The translations under genes and the position numbers were made by a program. From Lepidostoma basale (Eukaryota; Arthropoda; Insecta; Trichoptera; Lepidostomatidae): DNA of 64,000 nt. The stretch covers positions 5,301,001 to 5,365,000 of the forward strand of contig JAHDVF020000211.1 of NCBI GenBank assembly GCA_022606425.2, given 5' to 3'. The stretch's first letter is position 1. Each line of letters starts with the position of its first letter. Under the pieces are notes generated by a model that worked only from the letters and a program-made list of their open reading frames with translations, had not been told where the DNA came from and did not search any database. This document shows positions 52,540-62,484 of this stretch, one piece after another.

Positions 52540-52879
52540 AACCACCCTACGTATTTAAACGTACGTGATACGTTCACTGCGACTGTACCATTCTTCGCTA
52601 TCCCGTATCACGTACGCGCTTGAGAAAAAGTAATGTACCTAAAATGTACAAACTGTTAGGGATACGCGCGTGTGCCAACAACACTCGAGTACAAGTCTTC
52701 ATAAATATGATAGTTTTACAAGGGGCAGGCGAAGTGTGCGGCCGAGTGTTTGACGTTTCGTAATTTAAAAATAATAAAATTAATATATAATTAAATTTTT
52801 TGTACATTTCTCGGAAAATAACCCTTGTCTTTTCTTTGCACATTTCTCGGAAGATAACCCAAAGGTAGGGCGGTTAAAA
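52540..52879 (-). mobile_element. TTAA-type MITE, copy 3, with internal duplication
   Basis: TTTAACCACCCTACGTATTT to CCAAAGGTAGGGCGGTTAA. About 20 bp longer than the others: TACATTTCTCGGAAAATAAC and GCACATTTCTCGGAAGATAA are tandem near the right end. Confidence 0.85.
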
Positions 52880-53033
52880 ATAATAATAAAATGAATTGTT
52901 TTTCTTACATTACATGCATGAAAGGCCGTCAAAACAATATGATAAAAATATTGTATTAATAATATCTATCGTTGAAACACCTTCCTTATTCATTATACTA
53001 TTTACAGGATACTGTGTCGATGTTAACATAATC

Positions 53034-53296
53034 GACGACCTTCGTGGCCGAGTGGTTAGTGCATTGACTGCCATCTCGAAGGTTCCGGGTTCGATTCCCG
53101 GCGAGGGCAGTGTGATTGTCACACTTTATTTGGTCTAGTGTAGAATATAGGTACGTGGCAATAAAATGGCGATAGATTAGCTACACATCACATGTCACGA
53201 ATCACTATGATAGCTTTAATACCCTTCACATCGATTTGGCTCATACTGTCATGATGTAAAGAGCGATTCAACAAAATAATAATAATAATAATATGA
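53034..53296 (+). mobile_element. SINE-1, best full-length copy
   Basis: tRNA-derived head with box A TGGCCGAGTGG (53045-53055) and box B GGTTCGATTCC (53088-53098), both perfect matches to the pol III internal promoter. The GTGGCCGAGTGGTTA start suggests a serine/leucine-type tRNA ancestor. Body: AGTGTGATTGTCACAC, AATAAAATGGCGATAGATTA. Tail: ATCGATTTGGCTCATACTGT, GATGTAAAGAGCGATTCAAC, then (AAT)n. The tail matches the LINE-K end. Confidence 0.92.
53045..53098 (+). promoter_or_regulatory. RNA polymerase III A and B boxes
   Basis: Box A at 53045-53055 and box B at 53088-53098, spaced as in tRNA genes; they would drive SINE-1 transcription. Confidence 0.8.
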
Positions 53297-53333
53297 AGAT
53301 AACTCATTTCGGACAAAAAATCATTTAAATATT

Positions 53334-53795
53334 ATGGATCTCAGGTATAGATATATGTTTAAATATAATGAAAAACTATACATGAAAGCAAGTATGAGAG
53401 ATACGTGCGATAATGCAAATTTATCCACGTATCAATATCATATACTGAGAGAGCTAAATCTGTTCGTTCCCCATAGTTATAGCAGAGCAAGGGGGCATAT
53501 ATTATTTTATGCCCCAAATTGCCGCACAGAGGCCCTTCGAAGTTCTCCTGTATTGAAAGCGATTCGTCTCTTAAATGAGGTTGCAAAAGAGATAGACCTC
53601 TTTGGATGCAATTATGGCGAATTCGTAAATACCCTTACGATAAAGGCAGCAAGCAAATAACTAGCTTTTATTATTCATAAGGTTCTATGTATATTTCCTT
53701 TGATATTCTTTTTTTTTTCACCCTTTACAACGATTTGGCTGGCGCTGTAATGATGTAAGGAGTTTTTTCAACAAAATAATAATAATAATATATTT
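53334..53795 (+). mobile_element. LINE-K 3' fragment with complete 3' UTR
   Basis: Plus strand from about 53430: YHILRELNLFVPHSYSRARG, HILFYAPNCRTEALRSSPVL, KAIRLLNEVAKEIDLFGCNY, stop at 53660. The 3' UTR ends CCCTTTACAACGATTTGG, GCTGTAATGATGTAAGGAGT, TCAACAAAATAATAATAA: the same tail as SINE-1. It resembles 40600-41085 closely at protein level. Confidence 0.87.
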
Positions 53796-53865
53796 ATTTG
53801 TGAAATGTATACTTATCTCTGTATACGAATCCTGGATTTTCACCTGTGGGTGGTTAATTTAAAAT

Positions 53866-54545
53866 TTTAATTGTATCTCAATAGAGACGAAGAAACAAAC
53901 TGGAAACTGAATATGGATGATCAAGGTGTTTACAGGACTTATGACCTGTCATTGGTTGGGTTAAGCGCACGCTTTATGTAATTACAACATTCCCCATTCC
54001 ACCATTGTTATTATGATCATGTATGATACATTTTTTGGAAGTTGTATATATACTCCAAATTCATACTTATCTTCACGTGGCAGTTCCAGTTAGCCATCTA
54101 TGTAGATTTGATTGTACTAATTAATTTTTTAAGATTAATCTATACAATCCATCCACTAATGCCATCTATGAAGAATGATTCTTTAGCATTTAGCAAACTA
54201 CTTTATTAACACAATGCGAAGAGGCTACCGCCTCCTATCGCACTGTTAGAAGTCGCCTGGAGTATCCACTCCTATTTTAAAATTAATTAGTACAATCAAA
54301 TCTACATAGATGGCTAACTGGAACTGCCACGTGAAGATAAGTATGAATTTGGAGTATATATACAACTTCCAAAAATGTATCATACATGATCATAATAACA
54401 ATGGTGGAATGGGGAATGTTGTAATTACATAAAGCGTGCGCTTAACCCAACCAATGACAGGTCATAAGTCCTGTAAACACCTTGATCATCCATATTCAGT
54501 TTCCAGTTTGTTTCTTCGTCTCTATTGAGATACAATTAAAAATTT
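53866..54545. repeat. Large inverted duplication, ~255-bp arms
   Basis: Left arm about 53866-54122, right arm about 54285-54545. The arms are near-identical inverted copies differing at only a few positions, from ATTGTATCTCAATAGAGACG through ATGACAGGTCATAAGTCC (complement) to TGTACTAATTAATTTT. The ~160-bp spacer is not repeated. One further, diverged arm is at 16230-16420. No frame long enough to be coding. Confidence 0.92.
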
Positions 54546-55099
54546 AATAATATATTTCTTCAGTTCATTTGAAGGAGTTGAGAACGACACCTGCATGTTT
54601 ATGAGTAGCGGTAGGAAGCGCAAGAAAGCGCCCAGGAATAAGTGCGTTAAATTAATTACAAAAGGGTAAATTCTGCATAAAACGCTTCAATTATTGTTCT
54701 CGAAATAATGAACAGGGCACCAGTGCAGGGCAATGGCGGCTTCCGGCCGGTAATGAGTCCAGCCAGTGGTTCCCACTGCTCAATTACGTGTAACAATCCC
54801 TAAGCGGTCGGCGCTAATTATCCGGCAGATTAACCGTTTCGGATGTAGCCAATTGAGGCTTAGGAGTCTAAGAGAGCCGGGCGCATCTTCGGGTGCGTTG
54901 GTGTCCCACCGCAGCCAGGCGACCCCCCGAAAAAGAGGGAGTATCTCAACCCAATAATTCAACAATAACTTGTCAAAACGCTATGATATCACAAAGATGA
55001 AACACAATGAATAAATCAGTTCAGGATAATAATAATAATGGCATTGCGATAGCAGAATACTTCGTAGAATTCAGAGTAATTACCGATAGAAAAATGCTT
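54546..55099. other. Unassigned GC-richer sequence
   Basis: Clearly less AT-rich than its surroundings (54570-54950), no repeat match, two overlapping ~60-codon frames on opposite strands. Unrecognised; possibly a conserved or regulatory island. Confidence 0.4.
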
Positions 55100-55264
55100 T
55101 AATGATTTGAAATATTTATTTATCATTTACAAAATACAATTTTTTTATACCTTCCAATTGGGATAGTACATGTTTTAGGGAGGGATTTTTTTCACTCTAT
55201 TATAATCTTAATAGAAAAATAAAAAATTAGGGAACAAAACATATCTTAACGTGTATTAATTTAA

Positions 55265-55545
55265 TACTGTTAAAATTTAAAACACTTATAATATCACAAT
55301 TTCTTTTTATTCACTGAGAGTGTCGCGACAGCTGTTTCGCCAAACGATGTTGGCATCATCAGGCGTTACAATAAGCTGACAATAGTTTATTGTAATACCT
55401 GATGATGCCAACATCGGTTGGCGAAACAGCTGCCGCGACACTCTCAGTCAAAAAAAAAGAAATTGTGATATTATAACAGCGTTTTAAATTTTAACAGTAA
55501 TAATGGTGAAGTATCATAGTGTTTCGGCCAAAACAATGGATTATT
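55265..55545. repeat. PAL-3 complete element with 12-bp TSD
   Basis: GTATTAATTTAA flanks it at 55253-55264 and 55546-55557. Arms TTATAATATCACAATTTCTT facing AAATTGTGATATTATAAC, and GTCGCGACAGCTGTTTCGCC facing GGCGAAACAGCTGCCGCGAC; centre with ATCATCAGGCGTTACAATAA. A one-sided ~45-bp tail (AATGGTGAAGTATCATAGTG, TTTCGGCCAAAACAATGG) follows the right arm. The variable-length TSD argues for target-primed rather than DNA-transposase insertion. Confidence 0.87.
55322..55366 (-). ncRNA. Hammerhead-like core, PAL-3 left arm
   Basis: Minus strand: ACGC, CTGATGA, T, stem GCCAAC/GTTTGGC with loop ATC, GAAAC, AGCTGTC, GCGAC. CGC pairs with GCG at the stem I base; ACAGCTGT is self-complementary; GTC is the expected cleavage triplet. 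The right arm (55397-55436) has GCC instead of GTC. The extra T after CTGATGA is the only core deviation. Inferred from layout. Confidence 0.6.
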
Positions 55546-55690
55546 GTATTAATTTAAAAATAATTGTCTTAAATGATATTTTAATACTATTTACTTATTT
55601 TTAAAAAGTATACAATTGTACATCCAAGCCGATTTTTTTGTTGTCTCTGAAGTAACTTATATCGAATAATTGTGAGAATGAAAGAGCAGT

Positions 55691-56074
55691 TAGTTTGATA
55701 TATGCAACCCTGTAGTATCATTTATTGCAGGTAATAATTGCGGAAAAGATCTAGGGAAAGAGTGGCGTGATGAAAAAGGCATGCTCGGGAAATAATAATA
55801 TATATAATATAGTGGAGTGGATTGATGACTGTGCGCACACATACACGCTTCGAGAAACAGCTCATGTTTGCAAACATCCAGTATTGGATATTCAATATTT
55901 AGGAAACATCGAATGAGCTGAAAAAGATTCACACAACAAGTCGGAATTCGTAATAACTCGTAGCTGAATGATCAACAAGGATGGTTGGGCCGTTTGCCGG
56001 CAACATTAGATGAATAAGTTGTCAAATTGTGGTATAATTGGATCCTCAACCATGCAAATAGTAAAAAAAAAAAA
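55691..56074. other. Unassigned sequence
   Basis: Nothing recognised. Confidence 0.4.
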
Positions 56075-56615
56075 ACTAACCATACGCCAATTCCCCGGAG
56101 GGGTAGGCAGAGATGATGGATCGCCACAATGCTCTGTCCTGGCATACCTCTCGGGCTTCCTCTACATTCATACATCGTACCATGCACGCACTCGGTTATT
56201 CCGATTTCGAATGTGACCGCCTTTTAGTAATTGATTAATTTGGTCGTGTCATGCTCTCCTCGGCCGTCCTCGGCTTCTTTTTCCACTCACGCTGCTTGTC
56301 TACAACTTTTAAACCATTCTACTCTCATCCATTCGTTCTATATGTCCAAACCATCTCAGGGATCCTTTTTTAATTTTATCCATGATGCAGTCATCTGCCT
56401 TGCATTTCTTTCTTATTTCATCGTTCGGTATTCTATCATACAACGTTTTCCCGCACATTCTTCTTAGTGATCTCATTTCTACGGCGTCTATCCTGCTTTC
56501 ATCCTTCTTTTGCCAGCTCCAGGCTTCACTTCCACATACGAGGGTTGGCACTAGAACTCCACTGTGTACTGTCATCTTTGCTGCTGTGGATATATTTCTA
56601 TTTGCATTTATAAGA
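56075..56615 (-). mobile_element. RTE-A subfamily 2 fragment
   Basis: Minus strand 56575-56309: MTVHSGVLVPTLVCGSEAWS, RSLRRMCGKTLYDRIPNDEI, KIKKGSLRWFGHIERMDESR; then a frame break in the SSASGKR region and the worn tail at 56075. Cleaner than 26848-27395. Confidence 0.87.
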
Positions 56616-56934
56616 TACTCAAGGTTATAAGATACTCTTTAAAAATTTTAATTCATGAGACTATTGTGAAACGTCACATTATTCCGGCCGATGAAATGGA
56701 TCGTGAAGACCATTAAAATAACTGAATTTCCAAAGACGTGAGAATGCAATTTCGCACAGGGGATGTTATAAATTATCGAGAATTTTAGTGCCTACGTTTG
56801 TCGTTAAAATTGCACCGTGTGCATAATAATGAAGTTTCACGCCTACCTAACTCCGGGACTTTGACTGCGATGGAATACGAACGTGGGGCAAGCGACACAC
56901 AAATATCAAATAATAGTAATTAAACAGTTTATTT
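56616..56934. other. Unassigned sequence
   Basis: Nothing recognised. Confidence 0.4.
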
Positions 56935-56973
56935 TGTGTATTTGGTATACAACCACTTTATTTTTGAGAATGG

Positions 56974-57012
56974 GGCCTACCGGTTTCGCTCTATGCGAGC
57001 TTCCTCAGGGCT
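56974..57012 (-). ncRNA. Hammerhead-like core, PAL-5 left arm
   Basis: Minus strand: AGCC, CTGAGGA, A, stem GCTC/GAGC with loop GCATA, GAAAC, CGGTA, GGCC. GCC/GGC pair at the stem I base, ACCGGT is self-complementary, GTA is an allowed cleavage triplet. The right arm (57355-57390) keeps stem II and GAAAC but has lost CTGAGGA. Confidence 0.58.
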
Positions 57013-57404
57013 TTATACGTACTAAAAATTAAATATCGAGATACAAATTAAATTAATGGAAGGCGGCTAATTTAGAAAGAGAGGGGCCAAATTCCTGCAT
57101 AAAGAAGCATTGGGCCTCAGATTAAACAACCGAGAGGCTAAGGCGAGAGAAATTAAAAAGGCTTTAAATTACAACGCCCCATTTATAAACAATCAAATAA
57201 ACTTAACATACAGTCCCATCTTAAATATGTTTCCAATTTCCCGGTAATAATCCCTAAGCTCACCCCTTCCCCTCCCCCCTTCTGCACTTAATAGCTAATT
57301 ATGTACACCCCCCTCTCTCTTCCCCCCTCTCTTTCTCAATAAGCCGCCTCCCCTTAATGTAAGCTCGCATAGAGCGAAACCGGTAGGTCCTCATTCTCAG
57401 AACG

Positions 57405-57560
57405 CTTGGCTTCTAATCCAGGGGACTTGGGTTCGAGCCTGGACACGACCAGATTCCTTCTTCATAATAATGAGCTATTTTCTGCTCATATTGAAGATTG
57501 TAAAATAAAATCTAATATCATTGATTGAAATCTTTGGTATTAGTCTTTTTTTAAAAAATA
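57405..57560 (+). mobile_element. SINE-2, 5'-truncated copy
   Basis: ACGCTTGGCTTCTAATCCAG, box B GGTTCGAGCCT, GACACGACCAGATTCCTTCT, AATCTAATATCATTGATTGA, A-rich tail. It starts within the tRNA-like head. Confidence 0.8.
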
Positions 57561-57615
57561 ATAATAATAAATAAAGTGGTTGTATACCAAATACACGAAA
57601 AACTGTTTAATTAAT

Positions 57616-58075
57616 TATAAATATGTCCAACCACCAAGTAATAGCTTCTTATCAAAGTTTAAAATAATACTTATGTGAAATTAACGGCATACCGCACTTT
57701 CCTCTAAAATGCAATAATACATAATATACATTTATTTATTTATTATAAAATACTTCAAAAACCAGTATTTTTAAATAGCTTCCATGTTTTTAAGATCATC
57801 ACCTTGTTAGCATATATACATTATTTTTATAATTATTTATATGTTAAGCGAAGCGTCCACTAGAAAGTAAACTTCCGCAAGTAGACTTCCTCGAGTACCC
57901 CTCAATATATAAATACACCCTGCAAGTCGACTTAGTGATTGTTTTCAAATTAGGAACACTAAAACATTTGATAAATTCGATAATAAAAGATAAAAACAAA
58001 ACACTTTTTCGATATGAATTATGTTATTAAGAGCATTCCTCAAATAATATCTAAGATTCAAAATAATATAACTTG
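57616..58075. other. Unassigned AT-rich sequence
   Basis: Nothing recognised. Confidence 0.4.
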
Positions 58076-58079
58076 GGGA

Positions 58080-58200
58080 CTATTACAATAAAATTATTCA
58101 ACTGAGAATTTTACCTTTTGGGAGGAGCGTTTCGATTCTATCGTAGGTATCTTCATCAGCGCAATTATTAAAGAAATGATATTTCAATTAGGCATCTATG
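58080..58200 (-). repeat. PAL-7 half element with hammerhead-like core
   Basis: Minus strand at 58120-58163: GCG, CTGATGA, A, GATACCTACGATAGAATC (stem II GAT/ATC and CTA/TAG), GAAAC, GCTCC. CTGATGA and GAAAC are both intact, but the stretch after GAAAC is not self-complementary. No mirrored arm. Confidence 0.52.
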
Positions 58201-58569
58201 TAATATTGACAGTTGATGCGGGTGTCAAAAAGGATCAAGTTATTTGGCAGTTTAGTAGGGGAATAATTGTAAATAGTTATTAGAAATTTTATGTTTACAT
58301 TTACCGAATTTGGAAAATATCTGACCATCTCTATGTTATTTAAAATTCTTATCATCGCCACGTAAAATTTATTATTCTTTAATTTCAATTGAACAGCTAT
58401 AAAATTATAGCTACGTATTATAGTGGAAACACCCTAAGTATTATACATTAATATTACATTTAGATTTTTTGAATAAGAAATAGTACAAATATTATTATAT
58501 ATTCAACCACTAAGTGAATGCTATATACAACACAATATTAACACCGATATAAAACAGGAGTAATTATAA

Positions 58570-58792
58570 TATAATAATACGAATGAAAAAGTCTGTTTTC
58601 TAGAAAATTTATTTCCTTTTATGGGAATGACATGTATAGCCTTGCTAAGGCACTATCAAACGATATTTGATAATGCATTACCCAGACGAAACAAGTTATT
58701 TCCATTAAATAAAATAAAACTTATAGAAAACAGCCGTTTTCATTCGTATTAATCATTAAATGTGGAGTTTTACATCATTGTTTAAAAAAACA
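58570..58792. repeat. PAL-1 palindromic element
   Basis: AATACGAATGAAAAAGTCTG and its mirror AACAGCCGTTTTCATTCGTA; core ACATGTATAGCCTTGC facing CCCAGACGAAACAAG. Confidence 0.82.
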
Positions 58793-60014
58793 TGAGCATT
58801 AATGAACAGTGTACATATTCGAATGTTGTGAAGATTGGTGAATGAACAGGCAGGAAGGAACACGGGATAGGGGAGAGGAAGACCTGACCGGAAGCGGGGT
58901 GCGTCCGGTTTAAGGGTGCGGAATAAAGGACATATTGGTGTGGACAAATTATAACCACTTAAACGGGGATGAATTGACTAATTGGTTTCCACCCCTAGAT
59001 ATAATATATTGTGGATATTTTTGGTTATTTGTGGTTATATACTCTTATAACGATTAACTAAAATGACAATTCAATAAAAAGGACGAATATTTGCAAGACG
59101 TAAACGAGATAAAACAAAAAAAAAAGTTTATGAACGTGAGATTGATTATCAAACCAGAAAATTTGATATTTACAAAGAGTTTTATTTTACAAAAGTTTTA
59201 ATAGACAAGATATTATGATGTTTTCTAAACCTTTTCATGTTGCATTATTAAGCAAATAGGGGTTAAAACAACGATAAAATCGATATAAAAGTCATTTTGT
59301 TTATTTTAATATGTATATAAAAAAAATAACATGACTCCACTTCTAGAAGTAAGGAATTATCAAACACTTTAAAAAAATGAATTAAAAAATTTATTTAAAA
59401 AAATATATTGCAGGTTATAAAATTTAAATTTAAAATCGTTCTAGAATGCGTAAAATATTGAAATGTGTCACTATTTTTGGAATGCCAGTTTTTTTTTAAA
59501 TATAATAAGAGAGGCTTCCGAGAAACGGATCCGATCACATTAACTATATTTAACACTTTTAATTTGTCAATTCCATAAATTTATCTTCCCACGTCACACT
59601 CGTGGTCAATAGGTTCTTGTGCTTCATTTGGTATTCAACGTGTTAATGTTATAAATATTTAAGTACGATATTAATTACTTATAATCAGTGAGTAAAAATA
59701 CATAATTTAATATATTATACATATGGAGAATTATAATTACTTGTAAATCAGCACCAAGGAAAAGTCATATATGGTAAATACCATTTATAGGCATTATACA
59801 TTACACGTTATACTGTAGGCGCTATGTGTAAACAGATCCAAGATATACCCACATTTCTAAATAATATTTAGCAAACATAGTAAACAAGTTACTGGATAAA
59901 CATATACGTCAACATTGCGCCGGATTATACTTAAAAAGGTAAATTAGTTATGAAAATGGAGGTAAGCACCTAATTAAGAAAATGTACCTACTTAGCTTAC
60001 GTTCCTTTGGTGAG
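58793..60014. other. Unassigned AT-rich sequence
   Basis: About 1.2 kb, the longest stretch with no repeat I can match. No credible frame or RNA. Confidence 0.45.
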
Positions 60015-60427
60015 TACCTATTTTAACAAGCGAAAACATATTCTCAAAAGAAAGGTCTACGACATGTGTATACTGGCCATGATGCCATACGGACTAGAGA
60101 CGACAATTCTTACAGCATAAAGTGTACACAGAGGTCCATGGAAAGACAGATACTTGGTGTGAGCTTGCGAGACCGCATAAGGAATGAAGAAATCAGACGC
60201 CGCACCAGGGTTGCTGACGTCATGGACCGAGTGGCAAAATTGAAATGGCAATGAGCTGGACACTTGGTTAGACAGGGTGGCAACAGATGGGCATCCAGGA
60301 TACTCAGTTGGAGACCATGGGCAAATAGGCGAAGTGTCGGAAGGCCACCGATAAGATGGACCGATGATATTGTCAAAAGGGTTGGAAAATCTTGGATACA
60401 AAGGGGGCAGGATAGAGACGAGTGGAG
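60015..60427 (+). mobile_element. LINE-E C-terminal fragment
   Basis: RKVYDMCILAMMPYGLETTI, then a shift; TQRSMERQILGVSLRDRIRN, RRRTRVADVMDRVAKLKWQ stop; GHLVRQGGNRWASRILSWRP, RSVGRPPIRWTDDIVKRVGK, RGQDRDEWRR. It ends abruptly where SINE-1 begins, so the final LEEAY-type end is lost. Confidence 0.83.
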
Positions 60428-60610
60428 GCGAGGGCAGTATGATTGTCACACTGTCTTTAGTCTGATGTAGAATTCACGTGACAATAAAATGGCGATAGAT
60501 TAGCTACCTATCACATGTCACGAGAATCACTATGATAGCTTTTACATTGATTTGGCTCATGCTGTCATGATGTAAAGAGCGATTCAACAAAATACTAATA
60601 ATAATACATG
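60428..60610 (+). mobile_element. SINE-1, head missing
   Basis: Starts at GCGAGGGCAGTATGATTGTC just after box B; body AATAAAATGGCGATAGATTA and tail GATGTAAAGAGCGATTCAAC, AATAATAAT complete. Fused to the LINE-E fragment without a spacer. Confidence 0.87.
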
Positions 60611-61185
60611 GAATGAACTTCCCAAAAGGTTTCAATAGTCACCTACCGGATCCAATTGTGAATCTAAACCATCCAGGGACCAACTCAAATACACACAAAA
60701 AAATCTTCAAAATCGGTCAAGCTGTTTAGGAGGAGTTTAGCTACATACGACCGTACAGAAGAATTATACGAGTATATAGAGATAAACAACTACTACATTA
60801 AACAAACATCGGGCTGTAAAGATATTTTTTTAATAAAAACATTACAATTATTTATTATTATTATTTATAGATGGATTAATCTGATCAATTATTTGATAAT
60901 AACCCAAAAAATATTGAAAAATATATTTAATATGAAACGTCAAAATCGATTAAAGTACGATATCATACCAAAACATAACACATACAATATTTTTGTTTGA
61001 TATAGCAGAAAAAAATATTTGAATCATTGAGTATCGAATTTCATAAAATATCTGCTTGTTCTCAAACGTATGGCGAGATGTGAGTTAATTACAGGTCAAA
61101 GTCAAATTCTTTCGGCAAATAATTAAGTACCATTTTTGTAATAACCGTTAATAAAGTAACCACGAAATATCGCACAGTATTAACA
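60611..61185. other. Unassigned AT-rich sequence
   Basis: Nothing recognised. Confidence 0.4.
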
Positions 61186-61830
61186 TATATCCTTGCATAT
61201 TTTAGCACATAATATTTCGAAATCAACCCACCTTATGCCGCCCGGTTCGCGAGAAGTTGCCAATGGCAACATCAAAGTTGATCGAGGCAATCCACACTAA
61301 AAACTTGCACAAAAATAATGTTTAAAATATCAACAAACAGAACAATCCCGTTAAACTTTACTACAACTGTCAAAAATCACGAGACATACAAAAAAAAACA
61401 AGGGAACACGATCAACGATTTTGAATTTCGATCCAAGCGCGCGGCGACCGTGGCGGGAACGATCGAAACCATAGATGAACGAGTCGTAACTGCTTGACTT
61501 TGCTTTTGAATGACTATAGTGCGGAGAGTTTTTAGTGGTGGGGGGCGATACAGAATGGGCGAAGCAGAGGAGGGGGCATTCATTCATAAAATCGCGTAGA
61601 CACTACGGGCCATAGTGGTGGGAGGTAGAAATCGCATTTTTTCAGCGAACATAAGTATGTACTATACGTAGTGAAACGCGTTGGTATGGCTGTGGCTATT
61701 AATACGTACGGCGCATGTATTTGTGTTTGCATTATAATGTTATGTATAGCGAAATCAAATGTTATACGATAAACAGCTGATGCGGGAACGCTTTAGCCCG
61801 TCTTACTGGGCGGAAGTTGGCGATACTTAA
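61186..61830. other. Repeat-free, CpG-richer island
   Basis: No match to any repeat family here, and noticeably more C/G and CpG (GCCGCCCGGTTCGCGAG, CCAAGCGCGCGGCGACCGTG). Short frames on the minus strand (61377-61587) are not recognisable proteins. It could be the promoter or first-exon neighbourhood of a gene outside the window; this is a guess from composition. Confidence 0.35.
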
Positions 61831-62037
61831 ATTTGAATATCACGATCTCTTATTCATAATTTGGTGTTTCTGTCATACTCAAATTAAGTATTTCTAATTG
61901 AACGTTCAAACATCACGCAGTGAGTGAATTATTGACTCATAATTGAATTATGCCTATTCTAATCCGACCTTATATTAAAAAAAAAATCAGTAAAGAATTT
62001 TAACATTTAAAGGCAGTTTATTTTTAAATTGAAAGAA

Positions 62038-62335
62038 AACAATGTTTTTTTAAATTATTTCCAAATTTTTATCTTTATTTCGACAGCGACCGGTTTCGCC
62101 AGTTAGCTGGCATCGACAGAATGGTCACTATTATATTTATAATGTATTAAAAAACATAAAATGAGAATTGTGTACAATAAGCACATACAAATTATAAAAG
62201 TTGAAAGGATAATATACAAGTGGAAAGGATAAAGGATAATATACCAGTCTGTCGATGCCAGCGAGCCTGGCGAAACCGGTCGCTGTGGAAATAAAGACAC
62301 AAGTGGAAGTAGTTAAAAAAAACATTGTTTTATTT
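62038..62335. repeat. PAL-4 palindromic element
   Basis: Arms AACAATGTTTTTTTAA facing TTAAAAAAAACATTGTT, CTTTATTTCGACAGCGACCG facing CGGTCGCTGTGGAAATAAAG, GGTTTCGCCAGTTAGCTGGC facing GCCAGCGAGCCTGGCGAAAC. On the proper strand the core is CTGTCGA, T, stem GCCAG/CTGGC, GAAAC, CGGTC; the box has TC where AN is expected. Confidence 0.83.
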
Positions 62336-62384
62336 AATTATTAATTAAATATGAAATCTTTTTAAATATTTTAAACAGATTCAA

Positions 62385-62465
62385 TTTCAACACTGATGTA
62401 GAATGAGAAACATCCGAAACACATCTGTCTTAAATAGTGAAAAAAAAATGTTGCGCAATATTTAT
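62385..62465 (+). repeat. PAL-6-like half element
   Basis: CACTGATGTAGAATGAGAAA, CATCCGAAACACATCTGTC. CTGATG(T) and GAAAC present with a loose stem II. Confidence 0.48.
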
Positions 62466-62484
62466 TTACTTAATTGAAATTTTA

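Larger units (their letters stand above)
55100..55690 (-). mobile_element. LINE-N 3' UTR copy split by PAL-3
   Basis: First part ATACCTTCCAATTGGGATAG, TTTTAGGGAGGGA (compare 20705-20740); second part 55546-55690 CTATTTACTTATTTTTAAAA, CATCCAAGCCGATTTTTTTG. Continuous with 20640-20990 when joined. Confidence 0.8.
56935..57615. repeat. PAL-5 palindromic element, right arm split by SINE-2
   Basis: Left arm TAATTAAACAGTTTATTTTG, GGTATACAACCACTTTATTT, GCCTACCGGTTTCGCTC; right arm GAGCGAAACCGGTAGG, then SINE-2, then AAATAAAGTGGTTGTATACC, AAACTGTTTAATTA. The ~340-bp centre holds a 57-codon open frame (57092-57250 region) and a pyrimidine-rich strand (CCCCTTCCCCTCCCCCCTTC). Confidence 0.83.

Noticed and set aside
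53036..53107. Functional tRNA gene
   Set aside because: A and B boxes are good, but the sequence lacks a full acceptor-stem pairing, runs into SINE body and tail, and recurs in many degraded copies.
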